64,000 nucleotides of DNA from a virus. The notes beneath the pieces were generated by a model. It was not told the origin of the DNA, did no database searches, and worked only from the letters and a program-made list of their open reading frames with translations. Of the stretch, positions 43,725-52,747 are shown piece after piece (position 1 is the stretch's first letter; every line of letters begins with the position of its first letter). The stretch lies in IMG/VR virus record IMGVR_UViG_3300046323_000360, positions 1-64,000 of that record; one strand, given 5' to 3'. A program made the position numbers and the translations under genes.

Positions 43725-46700
43725 TTAGGTAAGGAGTCGGAGTAGCGTGCTCATCTCAGACTGAACTTCACCCTGAGAGTACACATCTGCACCCGACATA
43801 TAGGACTTAAGACTTGCAGTTGCAATGTCCGCATCCTTTTTACCGATCTTGTCTTCGACTCGGGAAATCATGCCTTTGATGAGATCCTTAAGTCCAGCAG
43901 GAAGATCGCTAAACCTTAGTTTGTCTGCGTCTTTTCCAAATGGAAGAGGCAGGTTAGAGATAACAGTTCCAAGTTCCTTGGCTGTAGCTCTTACATTTTC
44001 TAGAGATCTAGGGTTGAGAGCCTTAGAGTCAAGACGATCAATCATTTCTAGAAGCTTTCCGCTAGCCTTAGCTGAGTCCACGTAGTTACCAGCAAACTCT
44101 AGATTCTCTGCTGTCTGAACTTTATTCAGTGCATCCTGAAGACCTGCAACACCTAGATCTTGTCTTAGGCGAGCAAGAACCTTACGGTATTTACCGCGAG
44201 CATCACGAGGCTGAGTTACAGGTGTGTACTTAGTACGACCATTCTTATCATAAGCATCCTGAGCAGTAGTCTTACCAGCTTTGATATCTTCAGCTAGCTT
44301 AATCTCGTCTGCGGTCTGCTTATCTGCCTCAGCCTTAGCGTCTGCAAGTTTCTTTAGTTCTTCCTCAGAAATGGTCCCCTTAGCATCAGCAGAGTTGGCG
44401 AATTCACTGATTGATGCAATAATTGCACGCATCTCGTCTAGTGCAGAAGAAGCTTCCATAGATGAAGCAGACTTCCATTCTTCAGGAACTAGTACAGCAA
44501 GCTTTAGTGCACGAGCACGCTTACGTATGTGAGCGCGAACCTTTGCACGATCTTTAGGGTTAGAACGTCCATATGCCTTAATAGCATTCTTCAAGTCCTT
44601 CTCGTTACGGATTGGGTAAGAGCCATCTGGAAGCGCCGCACCTTCCTCGGCAAGAGCTTTACGCTCTTGCTCGGAGATAGTAGCTAGTTCAGCAATAGCT
44701 GATGCAACTAGAGCACGCTCACGAAGAGACTCTACCTGAGCAGATGCAGCAACAGTCTTTGGCTTCTTCCACTCTTCTGGAATTAAGTCAGCAACTTTGA
44801 GGGCACGAGCACGCTTTACAATGTGCTTACGAGCAGCTTCTTTATCCTTTGCACGTCCATAAGCGTGGATTGCAGCCTTTATATCATCCTTGGTCTTAAT
44901 AGGGAAAGAACCATCTGGAAGAGCCCAGCCCTTAGAGGCATACTCTTCACGCTTTGCACGTGGGATGTAGCCAAACTCGGCTTCTGCACGCTGTAGAGCA
45001 GCTTCGGTAATTGCACCGAGTTCACTCATTTTCTGAGCCTTTAGAGATAGAGACATAACTGCTTCGCTCTTAAGAACTGCCATATCGTAGGCACCAGCTG
45101 CAACAAGAGCCATAACCTTACCAGAAGCTACCATTGCACGGGCAATCGGGAATCCTGGAACGTTAACCTGGCAAACTGCAACTAGCTCGAGTGAGCCACC
45201 GATTGGACGCCAGTCACCTGAAGGAGCAGATGCACGAAGTGCACGAATCTGAGCCTCAGTTACGTCTGGGCGTAGCGAGCCTGCTACCCAAATACCGTAG
45301 TCATCTTCACCAGCGTGAACATCAGCAATTGCAGATGCGGTATCGTCGTAGTGCTTTGCTGCCTGCTCGGCTGAAGCGTGTAGGGAAGCGTGACCACCAG
45401 CAAGAGTCAGCTGACCTACTGGAACATCCTTACCTTCTGCAGTACGAACAACACCAGTGTGGAAGTAAGCGTACTTGCTCTTTGAGCGAGGTGGGCGGGT
45501 TGCACGAGGCATACCAATGTGGTTAACGTGCCAAGCAGCAATGTGACCAAAGATGTATCCATTAGTGTCAATGGTTAGCGGGGTAGCCTTGGTTAAAGCT
45601 GGCTTCTGGAACCACTCGCTAGGAGGAGTTACAGGGATTTCTGACTCTAAAAATCCAGAAGCAGTTAGAGCTTCGGCTGCTACGAACGAGTCAACAGACT
45701 CTTCGTAAATTCCATCTTGCGGAATCAATTCTTCCTCCTGATTAGCCGACTCCCCGTCGATAAAAATAGTGCATTCCTGGAATGCAGGCTTAGCTACAAT
45801 TGTAGCAGCCATTACACGGGCATGATTTATGATGAGCTTCTGTTTACTGATTTCATCAGACTTTTCAGATGCTTCTGGTTCATATTCTTTGGCTTCAAAC
45901 TGATCTAGGTCAGCAGATACTCCACGAATAAACCCGTTTCGTACTAGACGCTCTGCCTCTCGACCGTAAGGTCCAGTATCAAATACACCATAAGCATTTC
46001 CGATACCATCTTCAGTACGCTCCATGTGGTCAATTCGACCAACAACTACAGAACCATTGTGACCTTCACCAGTTTTGATCTGCCATAGCAGAGGAAGTGG
46101 TAGATCACGAACTTCAATAGCATCCTTCTTGAACTTACGTCCATCCCCAGATTCCATTGTCTCGGGTATTAGAAGAGGAATTTTGAAACTAGCTCCATTA
46201 GAGTTTCCAGATGCTACTATTCCTAGTACACGCTCGCGTGCAAAATCTGCCTTAGCAGTAAGTGCTGCTGCAGCAATCATTGCAGTATCCATCTCTTCTT
46301 CAGAGTTAAATAGGGAGAAGTATGCTTTGTTATTGTTTTTCCCCGGGTTAAATTTACTACCAGTGTAGACACCAGTAACTTCTTTATGGCGCAACTGACA
46401 ATATCCCTTAGCGCGAACTCCCATGTATTTCGTTAGGTGTCGCACGCAACGAGTCCAATCTCCTGGAGTGCCCCAGCGGATCTTTAGTGCGCCTTCGCCT
46501 CTAGTCCAGTAGTGGCGAAGCTCTTCAGCATTACCCTTGTTACGATCTAAACCACCAGCAGCAATGAGTGCAATGAACTCATCATCCGCGCACTGAGAGA
46601 TTTCTTCCATTGCTTCGATAATCTCAAAGTCTGGCTCCCACTCGTTATCGTAGATATCATCGTGCTCTGCTTGAATATCTTCTACAGGAGTAAGTAGATG

Positions 46701-48899
46701 CTTGTCCTCTATGTAGCCAGGAACTCCAGTATCTTCTGCCCATACTTCTTCCATGATGTATTCATCATTAGAGAAGTTACCGCGGTCGCGCTTTGCGTGA
46801 GTAGCAGTGTAGTAGCCGAGAGCATCCTTGTGGCGAAGCTGGCAATATCCCTTGGCACGTGGGCCCATATATTTGGCTAGGTGCTTAACGCAACGCTTCC
46901 AGTCGCCAGGGGTTCCCCAGCGAATCTTAGCAGCTCCCTCTCCACGTACCCAGTAGCGGCGAAGTTTCTCTGCATTTCCACGGTTACGGTCTAGACCACC
47001 GGCAGCTGTTAAAGCTTCGATAGGGTCTACCTCTAGAAATGAAAGGAATACCTGAGCAAACAGACTTGCAGCGATAGGGGTCTTAATTCCATCTACCTGC
47101 TTCAGTATGTCGTCAAGAATCTCATTAGTAATCATGACTACAGGAGGTGGAGTGGCAGACTGCATATCTCTAGCAATCTGAGGATCCTCTACCCATTTCT
47201 TATCTTGTCTCTTGAAAGTTGCAGGAGCAGTGCTGGTAGCACTAGCAGGAATAAGAGCGACCAAATCCATAACTGCAGCAGGGTCTTCAGGAGATACGAT
47301 AGCAAAATACTTTGGCGGGACATCAGTAGTTTCTGGGGTCAGAGCAGTATCTGACCCGGCAGCAATAATTGAAAAATTACCTTTAAACTTGGTAATTCCC
47401 CAGCGAGAAGTAGCTTTAGCAGCATCGGCGGCACTACTAGGCTTATAAGACTTACGCATGTCTGAAACATACTTAGTCCAGTCGGTAAGCATGGTATGAA
47501 TTTGCTTAGCATCCATCGGAGGAAGAGTTCCAGGAATATGTGCTTTTGGCTGATTAATTGGAGTGCGAGGTTCTCCAATAATTCCAGAAAGATCTATAAC
47601 GTTTGGCTCATTAGACACCTGAGTAGCATTGGGTCTAGATGCATTGGTATTTCCCTCTGGATAAAGAAATTTACCATCAACATTGACTTCATTACCAGAA
47701 TCTAGTTTTACCTTTACGGTCCCATCTGGATTGGTGCCTACTACAGTACCCTTGCCTTTAGTTTGGTCGTTTCCAACAGCAACTCGATCGTTACTCTTGA
47801 TCCACCAGCCTTTAGCATTTCTAGACTGCTTCTGTACGTTCTGAGATCTCTCGTCTGGCGTGTAGCCATCAGACGGAGCAGCATTAGGGTCGGAACCAGT
47901 AGAAGTAGGGTTAGCAAACTCGTTTGCCGATGCCATAAGAACTAGGTCTAGGATATCTATATCTTCAGAGATAATCCCCTGAGCCATAAGCTCGGCTTCA
48001 TCAGCATCAATGGTGTCGATGCTTACAGCCGAGTAAGGGTCTGAAGCAAGTCTTCCAGCAATGATTACAGCAGATTCAGGGTCAATGATGAAATAGTCAT
48101 AATCTATCTGCTGATCTGAGTCAGCATCAAGAGCAGCATCTAGTGACCAGATATTGGAGTCAATGTCACCTAGGTTGTCCCAGGCATTGTCATCCCAAAG
48201 GGCAACAGCTCCGTTTATGTCTACCTTATATAGTCGATCAATTCGACCATCGTTAAGTCTAACTCTGGCTACAAACTCTGGACCGTAGGTCTCATCAAGT
48301 TCATATGCCTCATCAAATGCTCTAAGTGCATCTATGTTAGGTCCGCTAGCATCGGCAGTTAGTGCGTTCTCACGCTCTACTATCTTCTTAGCCCAACGCC
48401 ATCCAGCATCTCCACCCCAAAGTGCCCAAGCGATACGCCCGTTAGATGGGAAGTTATCTTCTCCAGGCTCCCAGCCTTTACCCTTCTTGTCAACTTCGTG
48501 ACGAGGGAAATACTTAGCAACATGTCTAAGCTTTTCAATACCAATCTGCCCGCCTTTAGCAAGAGTGCGAGCAGTATTCATACCTACCGGGGTTCCGCCG
48601 CGGTGGTGCTCCTTGTGCCACTCCAAAGCCTTCTTTGCTTCAGCCTGGACGCCACTAGGAATGGTATACATTCTGCTACCAGAAGCAGAAATAGGAGTGA
48701 GAGCATTGAATGATTTCTCGACTAGCTCCATAGTAGAGGTAGAGAACTCGATTGCAGCCTGAGACCATGTTCTCTTGCTAGAAAGGTGCTCTAGGTCACC
48801 AGTCTCGACTATTAGGTTGAGATTGATGTCTACAACAATCCCCTGACCGTCTAGCCCAAAAAGGGCAAGGTTGCTGGAGTGTCCAGAGTATTCAAACAT
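43725..48899 (-). CDS. Giant capsid maturation protease with duplicated accessory domains
   Basis: The 1,724-residue protein contains, in order: an N-terminal helical domain (PSGVQAEAKKALEWHKEHHR); two copies (about residues 633 and 781) of a GGLDRN-GNAE-LR-YW-RGEG-KIRWGTPGDW module ending GYCQLRHK; a prohead-protease-like domain near 900-1000 with His in KTGEGHNGSVVVGR and Ser in FIRGVSADLD; a segment ending GDWRPIGGSLELVAVCQV (~1095-1260); and two copies (~1330 and ~1426) of an ALPDGS(F/Y)PI...KRARALK module. The S78-like His/Ser pair suggests catalysis. It lies between the portal-side and capsid genes, where the protease is expected. Confidence 0.72.
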   Translation of the reverse strand: MFEYSGHSSNLALFGLDGQGIVVDINLNLIVETGDLEHLSSKRTWSQAAIEFSTSTMELVEKSFNALTPISASGSRMYTIPSGVQAEAKKALEWHKEHHRGGTPVGMNTARTLAKGGQIGIEKLRHVAKYFPRHEVDKKGKGWEPGEDNFPSNGRIAWALWGGDAGWRWAKKIVERENALTADASGPNIDALRAFDEAYELDETYGPEFVARVRLNDGRIDRLYKVDINGAVALWDDNAWDNLGDIDSNIWSLDAALDADSDQQIDYDYFIIDPESAVIIAGRLASDPYSAVSIDTIDADEAELMAQGIISEDIDILDLVLMASANEFANPTSTGSDPNAAPSDGYTPDERSQNVQKQSRNAKGWWIKSNDRVAVGNDQTKGKGTVVGTNPDGTVKVKLDSGNEVNVDGKFLYPEGNTNASRPNATQVSNEPNVIDLSGIIGEPRTPINQPKAHIPGTLPPMDAKQIHTMLTDWTKYVSDMRKSYKPSSAADAAKATSRWGITKFKGNFSIIAAGSDTALTPETTDVPPKYFAIVSPEDPAAVMDLVALIPASATSTAPATFKRQDKKWVEDPQIARDMQSATPPPVVMITNEILDDILKQVDGIKTPIAASLFAQVFLSFLEVDPIEALTAAGGLDRNRGNAEKLRRYWVRGEGAAKIRWGTPGDWKRCVKHLAKYMGPRAKGYCQLRHKDALGYYTATHAKRDRGNFSNDEYIMEEVWAEDTGVPGYIEDKHLLTPVEDIQAEHDDIYDNEWEPDFEIIEAMEEISQCADDEFIALIAAGGLDRNKGNAEELRHYWTRGEGALKIRWGTPGDWTRCVRHLTKYMGVRAKGYCQLRHKEVTGVYTGSKFNPGKNNNKAYFSLFNSEEEMDTAMIAAAALTAKADFARERVLGIVASGNSNGASFKIPLLIPETMESGDGRKFKKDAIEVRDLPLPLLWQIKTGEGHNGSVVVGRIDHMERTEDGIGNAYGVFDTGPYGREAERLVRNGFIRGVSADLDQFEAKEYEPEASEKSDEISKQKLIINHARVMAATIVAKPAFQECTIFIDGESANQEEELIPQDGIYEESVDSFVAAEALTASGFLESEIPVTPPSEWFQKPALTKATPLTIDTNGYIFGHIAAWHVNHIGMPRATRPPRSKSKYAYFHTGVVRTAEGKDVPVGQLTLAGGHASLHASAEQAAKHYDDTASAIADVHAGEDDYGIWVAGSLRPDVTEAQIRALRASAPSGDWRPIGGSLELVAVCQVNVPGFPIARAMVASGKVMALVAAGAYDMAVLKSEAVMSLSLKAQKMSELGAITEAALQRAEAEFGYIPRAKREEYASKGWALPDGSFPIKTKDDIKAAIHAYGRAKDKEAARKHIVKRARALKVADLIPEEWKKPKTVAASAQVESLRERALVASAIAELATISEQERKALAEEGAALPDGSYPIRNEKDLKNAIKAYGRSNPKDRAKVRAHIRKRARALKLAVLVPEEWKSASSMEASSALDEMRAIIASISEFANSADAKGTISEEELKKLADAKAEADKQTADEIKLAEDIKAGKTTAQDAYDKNGRTKYTPVTQPRDARGKYRKVLARLRQDLGVAGLQDALNKVQTAENLEFAGNYVDSAKASGKLLEMIDRLDSKALNPRSLENVRATAKELGTVISNLPLPFGKDADKLRFSDLPAGLKDLIKGMISRVEDKIGKKDADIATASLKSYMSGADVYSQGEVQSEMSTLLRLLT

Positions 48900-48907
48900 A
48901 AGTGGGG

Positions 48908-49273
48908 TTACTCCTGGGTAGGAACGCTAATGATGTCCTTGTGGTCAATAATCTTGACTGCATACTTCTCTAGCTCACTGACATCTAGCTCGCCATTGTC
49001 GTACATTTTTACAGCAACGTGGTCACCATCAAAATCTTCAGATAGGAGAGAATCATCAACTACACCATTATCCTCGTCCGAGGACCAGTCGAGCTGATAG
49101 ATATCATCCTGAGCTAGGTCAGTATCGATACGACTTTCTTCGCGAGTGACAAGATCCCAGGTACCGCCAGTGCGAATGAACATACCCATAGGAAAGAAGG
49201 CAAATAAGCCCTCAATGGAATCATCCTGAGGGTTCACATAGAACCAAACTGTTACTATATCGTCCATTGCCAT
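48908..49273 (-). CDS. Acidic hypothetical protein of the head operon
   Basis: The 121-residue product is acidic with beta patterns (VTVWFYVNPQDDS, AVKMYDNGELDVSELEK). It could begin at either of two close ATGs (49273 or 49267). I recognise no family. Position between the giant protease and the frameshifted effector gene suggests a virion or assembly role, which is unproven. Confidence 0.45.
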   Translation of the reverse strand: MAMDDIVTVWFYVNPQDDSIEGLFAFFPMGMFIRTGGTWDLVTREESRIDTDLAQDDIYQLDWSSDEDNGVVDDSLLSEDFDGDHVAVKMYDNGELDVSELEKYAVKIIDHKDIISVPTQE

Positions 49274-49341
49274 TGGCTTAACTCTCTCTGTTGCTGAGGG
49301 AAATATCTCTATACATAGAGTATAGTCTTATTTTACCATCA

Positions 49342-49818
49342 TTATTGATTATTGTTATTATTGACAGTTATATTATTGATATCCCTAAAAACAATTTCTT
49401 TGGCAGCCTCTGGGACCGTTCCAAGCATTAGTTTTAGATCAGAATCAGATGCTGTCTTTAGATCTAGATATTTCTTTATATGCTTACCAGACTCTAAATC
49501 ATCATATGAATATGAAATCATAGTCTTATAGCTACGAATATTTCGATTAGCTACCCTAGCTTTTAGTCGATCTTCTATTCTAGATATGAATTTAATAAAC
49601 TCGTCTGAAAACTGCAGCTCTTCAGCAGAATTCTTAAATTCTATTTGCTTTGCTTCATCTGTAATTAAGTCTTTAAACTTATCTGATGTGCCATAGAAGT
49701 AGAAATTGTCTGCATGCTTGTCCCAGGTTGCGCCGTCAGAGCTGTAGTAGTCAGACTGGTCAGCATTTAGCAGGGCACTACTGACTCTGGCTACGCTTAT
49801 TACTTTTGATGTGCTCAT
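49342..49818 (-). CDS. Hypothetical protein of the head operon
   Basis: The 158-residue product (MSTSKVISVARVSSALLNAD...) is mostly helical with a Tyr-rich middle and a C-terminal NNNNNQ run. I recognise no family and no catalytic residues. It follows AAGAAAGACATC and begins two bases beyond the stop of the effector gene, so it is cotranslated with it. It might be a chaperone or immunity-type partner of that protein; this is speculative. Confidence 0.4.
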   Translation of the reverse strand: MSTSKVISVARVSSALLNADQSDYYSSDGATWDKHADNFYFYGTSDKFKDLITDEAKQIEFKNSAEELQFSDEFIKFISRIEDRLKARVANRNIRSYKTMISYSYDDLESGKHIKKYLDLKTASDSDLKLMLGTVPEAAKEIVFRDINNITVNNNNNQ

Positions 49819-49819
49819 G

Positions 49820-52741
49820 TTATAAGATGTCTTTCTTTCTAACTTGAAGAATACCTCTATTTAATACTACAAAATAGCTTACTCCACCGCTGCCGCCATC
49901 TACTTCTATTGCATCGTATCCGGCTAGTGCATAGTAACTAGATGCTTTATTTATAGGTAGATCCGAGACTAACCCTCTAGCTCTGGAAATAACATCTGAA
50001 CTAGCTTCATCCGTGCCTGGATCTAATTCATTAGCGATCAATGATCGCATCATCTGATCTAGGGCATCCCTAAGTACAGATTCATTAGGCATATTTGAAT
50101 CTTTAGAAAACCCTAATCTTCCTCTACCTAGAACTGCGACTTTAGCCTTAGGATCTATTGCCATCTCTAGTATTACGCTTCCGTATCCTCTAGCTTCTGC
50201 AGATGTGCCGGCAGTATAAGTACCATCACCGTACGCAGTGGTAGTCGAGTAGTATGATGGAGTTGATCCAGTTGCAAATGCCCTGTGTAGATCTTTCCCG
50301 GAATAGTGAGTACCGTCAGTTGTAGCTGCATTTACTCCACGGAATACCGTAGACCATCCTGGAGTAAAATCATCCACTAGCTGAGGCTTATTACTACCAA
50401 ATCCAAGAATTCTTCCGAGCCTTTGAGCTGTTCTAGATCCGAATATAGTGCCTGGTCCATATTTAGTTCTATCCATTTCAGGATAGTTAGCCGAGTTATT
50501 CTCTGCTAGAACTGTGTCTATCAATGACAATGCAGCTTGACCAAAGGCATCCTTGAACTTCTGTCTCCAAGCAGTACTTTTCTTACCCTTAGCATATCCA
50601 TAAGACTCTAGTAGATTCTCAAACCAAGCTGCTCCATTTCCGGATGCAACCATCTGAGCAAATAACTCCGCAAAATTCTCTGCAGGGCTAGCTGCTCCTC
50701 TAGTGCTTACATCTGGAACAGGATTATCAGTTGCTGATTTATCACTAGAGGTACTAGCCTTGGCCTGCACCTGATCACCTGTTAGACCGTATCTTCCAAG
50801 AATATAATCTCTTCTTTTTTGAAGAGTACCCTTTAGAGAACTAGCTACTGTAGGGTCAGTAATTATCGAGTCAACTATTGTAGAGATATCAGAATCAGCT
50901 AGTTTTAGAAGACGCTTAGCACTGTCAGTCTGGTCCTGCTGAGACATCGAGCTAAATAAGCGTACTGCGCCAGAGTTTGTACCGCCGCTAGTGAATGTAC
51001 CTAGCTCGGTTACTGAGTCTCCAAAACTACTACCCTTTGCATCTCCCCTAGCTCGGTAGAGTAGTGCTCCTCCAACATCAATTCTAACAGGGTTTCCATT
51101 TGCGTCGGTGACAATATTATTGTTATACGGAGCGTCCCAGTTGCCTAGGAATGCATCTACAGCAAAACCCTCCTGAACTTTCTTCAGGTAGGCTGCATCA
51201 TTATTTACCTTGGCATCAAAGTTTTCTTGGACTCCTGCAACATACTCTGCATATGTTGCAGCTCTTCCATTTATATTTGCAGGAAGTATATCTGCAGTAT
51301 CTATACCAAGAAACTTATATAGAGCTGATGCAAGTCTCTCATTTTGACCATGAAGCTCTGTCTTTTGGAATTTTGCATATACTTTAGTTCCAGTAGTAGG
51401 GTCTTGCCATGTTCCACCTGGGTTTGATCCCTGAGCACCTCCAACATTATTCCATGAAGATAGGTCAGTCGGTGTTGACTGGGCAGCCGCTATATTATTA
51501 GCATCATCACTAGGTCCAGCTGTATTTAGAGTAGAGTCTGCTACAGATGTAGATGAAGATTCTGGTGCAGCATTGTAGAATTTGTGAAGATCTGAACCAA
51601 TCCTCTTTGAATTCTGAGAGCCATAGAGCTTCTCGGATAGTTGATGACCTACCTCGTGAGCTATGAAATGTTTATAAGCCTCTTGCTTATTGCTAAAGGA
51701 TGTAGACCAATATCCAGGATGCCCCTTTGCAATTGATATCTGGTCAGATACCTTATCCACATATATGTGAATTGCATCTGCGTTATCGTAGGTGAATCCA
51801 ATGGTATTGCCATCTACACCAGAAATTCCAGCAGGTAAGGCGCTACTATTGTCGAGAAGGTGTACTCGTACTTTTTCTTTGTAAAGCCCGCCTTCTCTTA
51901 GAGCGCCAAGAGCAGCAGAGGTGGCAGCAAAGTCTTCATGAGAAGCTTTAGGACTTAGTTTTCCAGTTCCATCTACAGCCATATGAACAACAACAATGTT
52001 GCCCGTATTTGCATCAGTTACTTCGATGTGAGCCGTTTTTTGGTCTGATACTTTACTCTTAAGGCTATCTATAGTGGTTAGCTGAGCTTTATATAAGGCT
52101 TCTGGGCGTGATACACCATTATTTGTGAAAGCATCGAATATGTCATTCTTTATGGAATCAGCATGAGCCTTAGCACCCTTAATATCCCATGATCCGGAAA
52201 CTCCAGCATAGAGAGGTCTAAGATCGGGAAGAGCATCTCTGTAGTCTATAATAGCAGCGTCATATGATTGAGATATATTTACTGGGGTAGTTCCAGTTCT
52301 AGCCTTATTACGGAACCTAGCGTTAATCATAGCTACACTCTTAGGATCTAGAAATCCATCTGAAACGTAGTTATGAGGTGTATAAGAATTAGCTGGATCC
52401 AAACTATCTAGCTGGAAATTCATCAAATCAATGATGGCATTCTTATATGCTTCGGTATCGTTATTTTGTCTAGCAAGGCGGGTAGCCTGTATTAGTTCAC
52501 TTAGCTTAGCGCTATCGTGCCCTGCAGGAATATTACTGTATACATTATCTTCTAAATCAGACAAAGATTTCCAAGAAGAATCTAGCTCAACTCTAGATGG
52601 GGCTGACACAGTAGTTGCACTAGAGCCGTCAGATCCCTTAACCTTGAGCTGACGCAGTCCAGATAAGTCGAACTGTCTTCCAGGTGGCGTGCTCGGGGCT
52701 GGAGACCCTGGGGTAGCCCCAGGACCCGCAGCCCTATTTAT
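49820..52741 (-). CDS. Multidomain effector-like virion protein, probably fused by -1 frameshift
   Basis: The frame is open back to 52775, beyond the GTG at 52609 that lacks a ribosome site, and reads into the upstream gene through a CCCAAAA slippery site; I take it to be expressed by -1 slippage. The extension adds 44 residues (Pro/Gly/Ser linker). From the GTG count, the domains are: HFIAHEVGHQLSEKLYG (~318, HExxH zinc protease motif), a Gly-rich loop with VYAKFQ (~400) and VDAFLGNWDAPYNNNIV (~485) with RIDVGGAL (~508), resembling HipA/PI-kinase-like catalytic motifs, and VFRGV (~755) with YGDGTYTA (~795) and a GYDAIEVDGG end, resembling PARP-like ADP-ribosyltransferases. Each assignment is motif-level only. 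Confidence 0.65.
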   Translation of the reverse strand: MNRAAGPGATPGSPAPSTPPGRQFDLSGLRQLKVKGSDGSSATTVSAPSRVELDSSWKSLSDLEDNVYSNIPAGHDSAKLSELIQATRLARQNNDTEAYKNAIIDLMNFQLDSLDPANSYTPHNYVSDGFLDPKSVAMINARFRNKARTGTTPVNISQSYDAAIIDYRDALPDLRPLYAGVSGSWDIKGAKAHADSIKNDIFDAFTNNGVSRPEALYKAQLTTIDSLKSKVSDQKTAHIEVTDANTGNIVVVHMAVDGTGKLSPKASHEDFAATSAALGALREGGLYKEKVRVHLLDNSSALPAGISGVDGNTIGFTYDNADAIHIYVDKVSDQISIAKGHPGYWSTSFSNKQEAYKHFIAHEVGHQLSEKLYGSQNSKRIGSDLHKFYNAAPESSSTSVADSTLNTAGPSDDANNIAAAQSTPTDLSSWNNVGGAQGSNPGGTWQDPTTGTKVYAKFQKTELHGQNERLASALYKFLGIDTADILPANINGRAATYAEYVAGVQENFDAKVNNDAAYLKKVQEGFAVDAFLGNWDAPYNNNIVTDANGNPVRIDVGGALLYRARGDAKGSSFGDSVTELGTFTSGGTNSGAVRLFSSMSQQDQTDSAKRLLKLADSDISTIVDSIITDPTVASSLKGTLQKRRDYILGRYGLTGDQVQAKASTSSDKSATDNPVPDVSTRGAASPAENFAELFAQMVASGNGAAWFENLLESYGYAKGKKSTAWRQKFKDAFGQAALSLIDTVLAENNSANYPEMDRTKYGPGTIFGSRTAQRLGRILGFGSNKPQLVDDFTPGWSTVFRGVNAATTDGTHYSGKDLHRAFATGSTPSYYSTTTAYGDGTYTAGTSAEARGYGSVILEMAIDPKAKVAVLGRGRLGFSKDSNMPNESVLRDALDQMMRSLIANELDPGTDEASSDVISRARGLVSDLPINKASSYYALAGYDAIEVDGGSGGVSYFVVLNRGILQVRKKDIL

Positions 52742-52747
52742 TTTGGG
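52696..52747 (-). promoter_or_regulatory. Candidate -1 frameshift signal joining two giant virion genes
   Basis: In the upstream gene's frame, C-CCA-AAA forms slippery CCCAAAA (52741-52747), immediately followed by the TAA stop. After a 6-base spacer (TAAATA) the minus strand gives GGGCTG (52734-52729) pairing with CAGCCC (52701-52696), enclosing a perfect 7-bp hairpin CCTGGGG-CTA-CCCCAGG (52707-52723). The heptamer also overlaps a 9-bp inverted repeat CCGCAGCCC/GGGCTGCGG. Confidence 0.72.
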
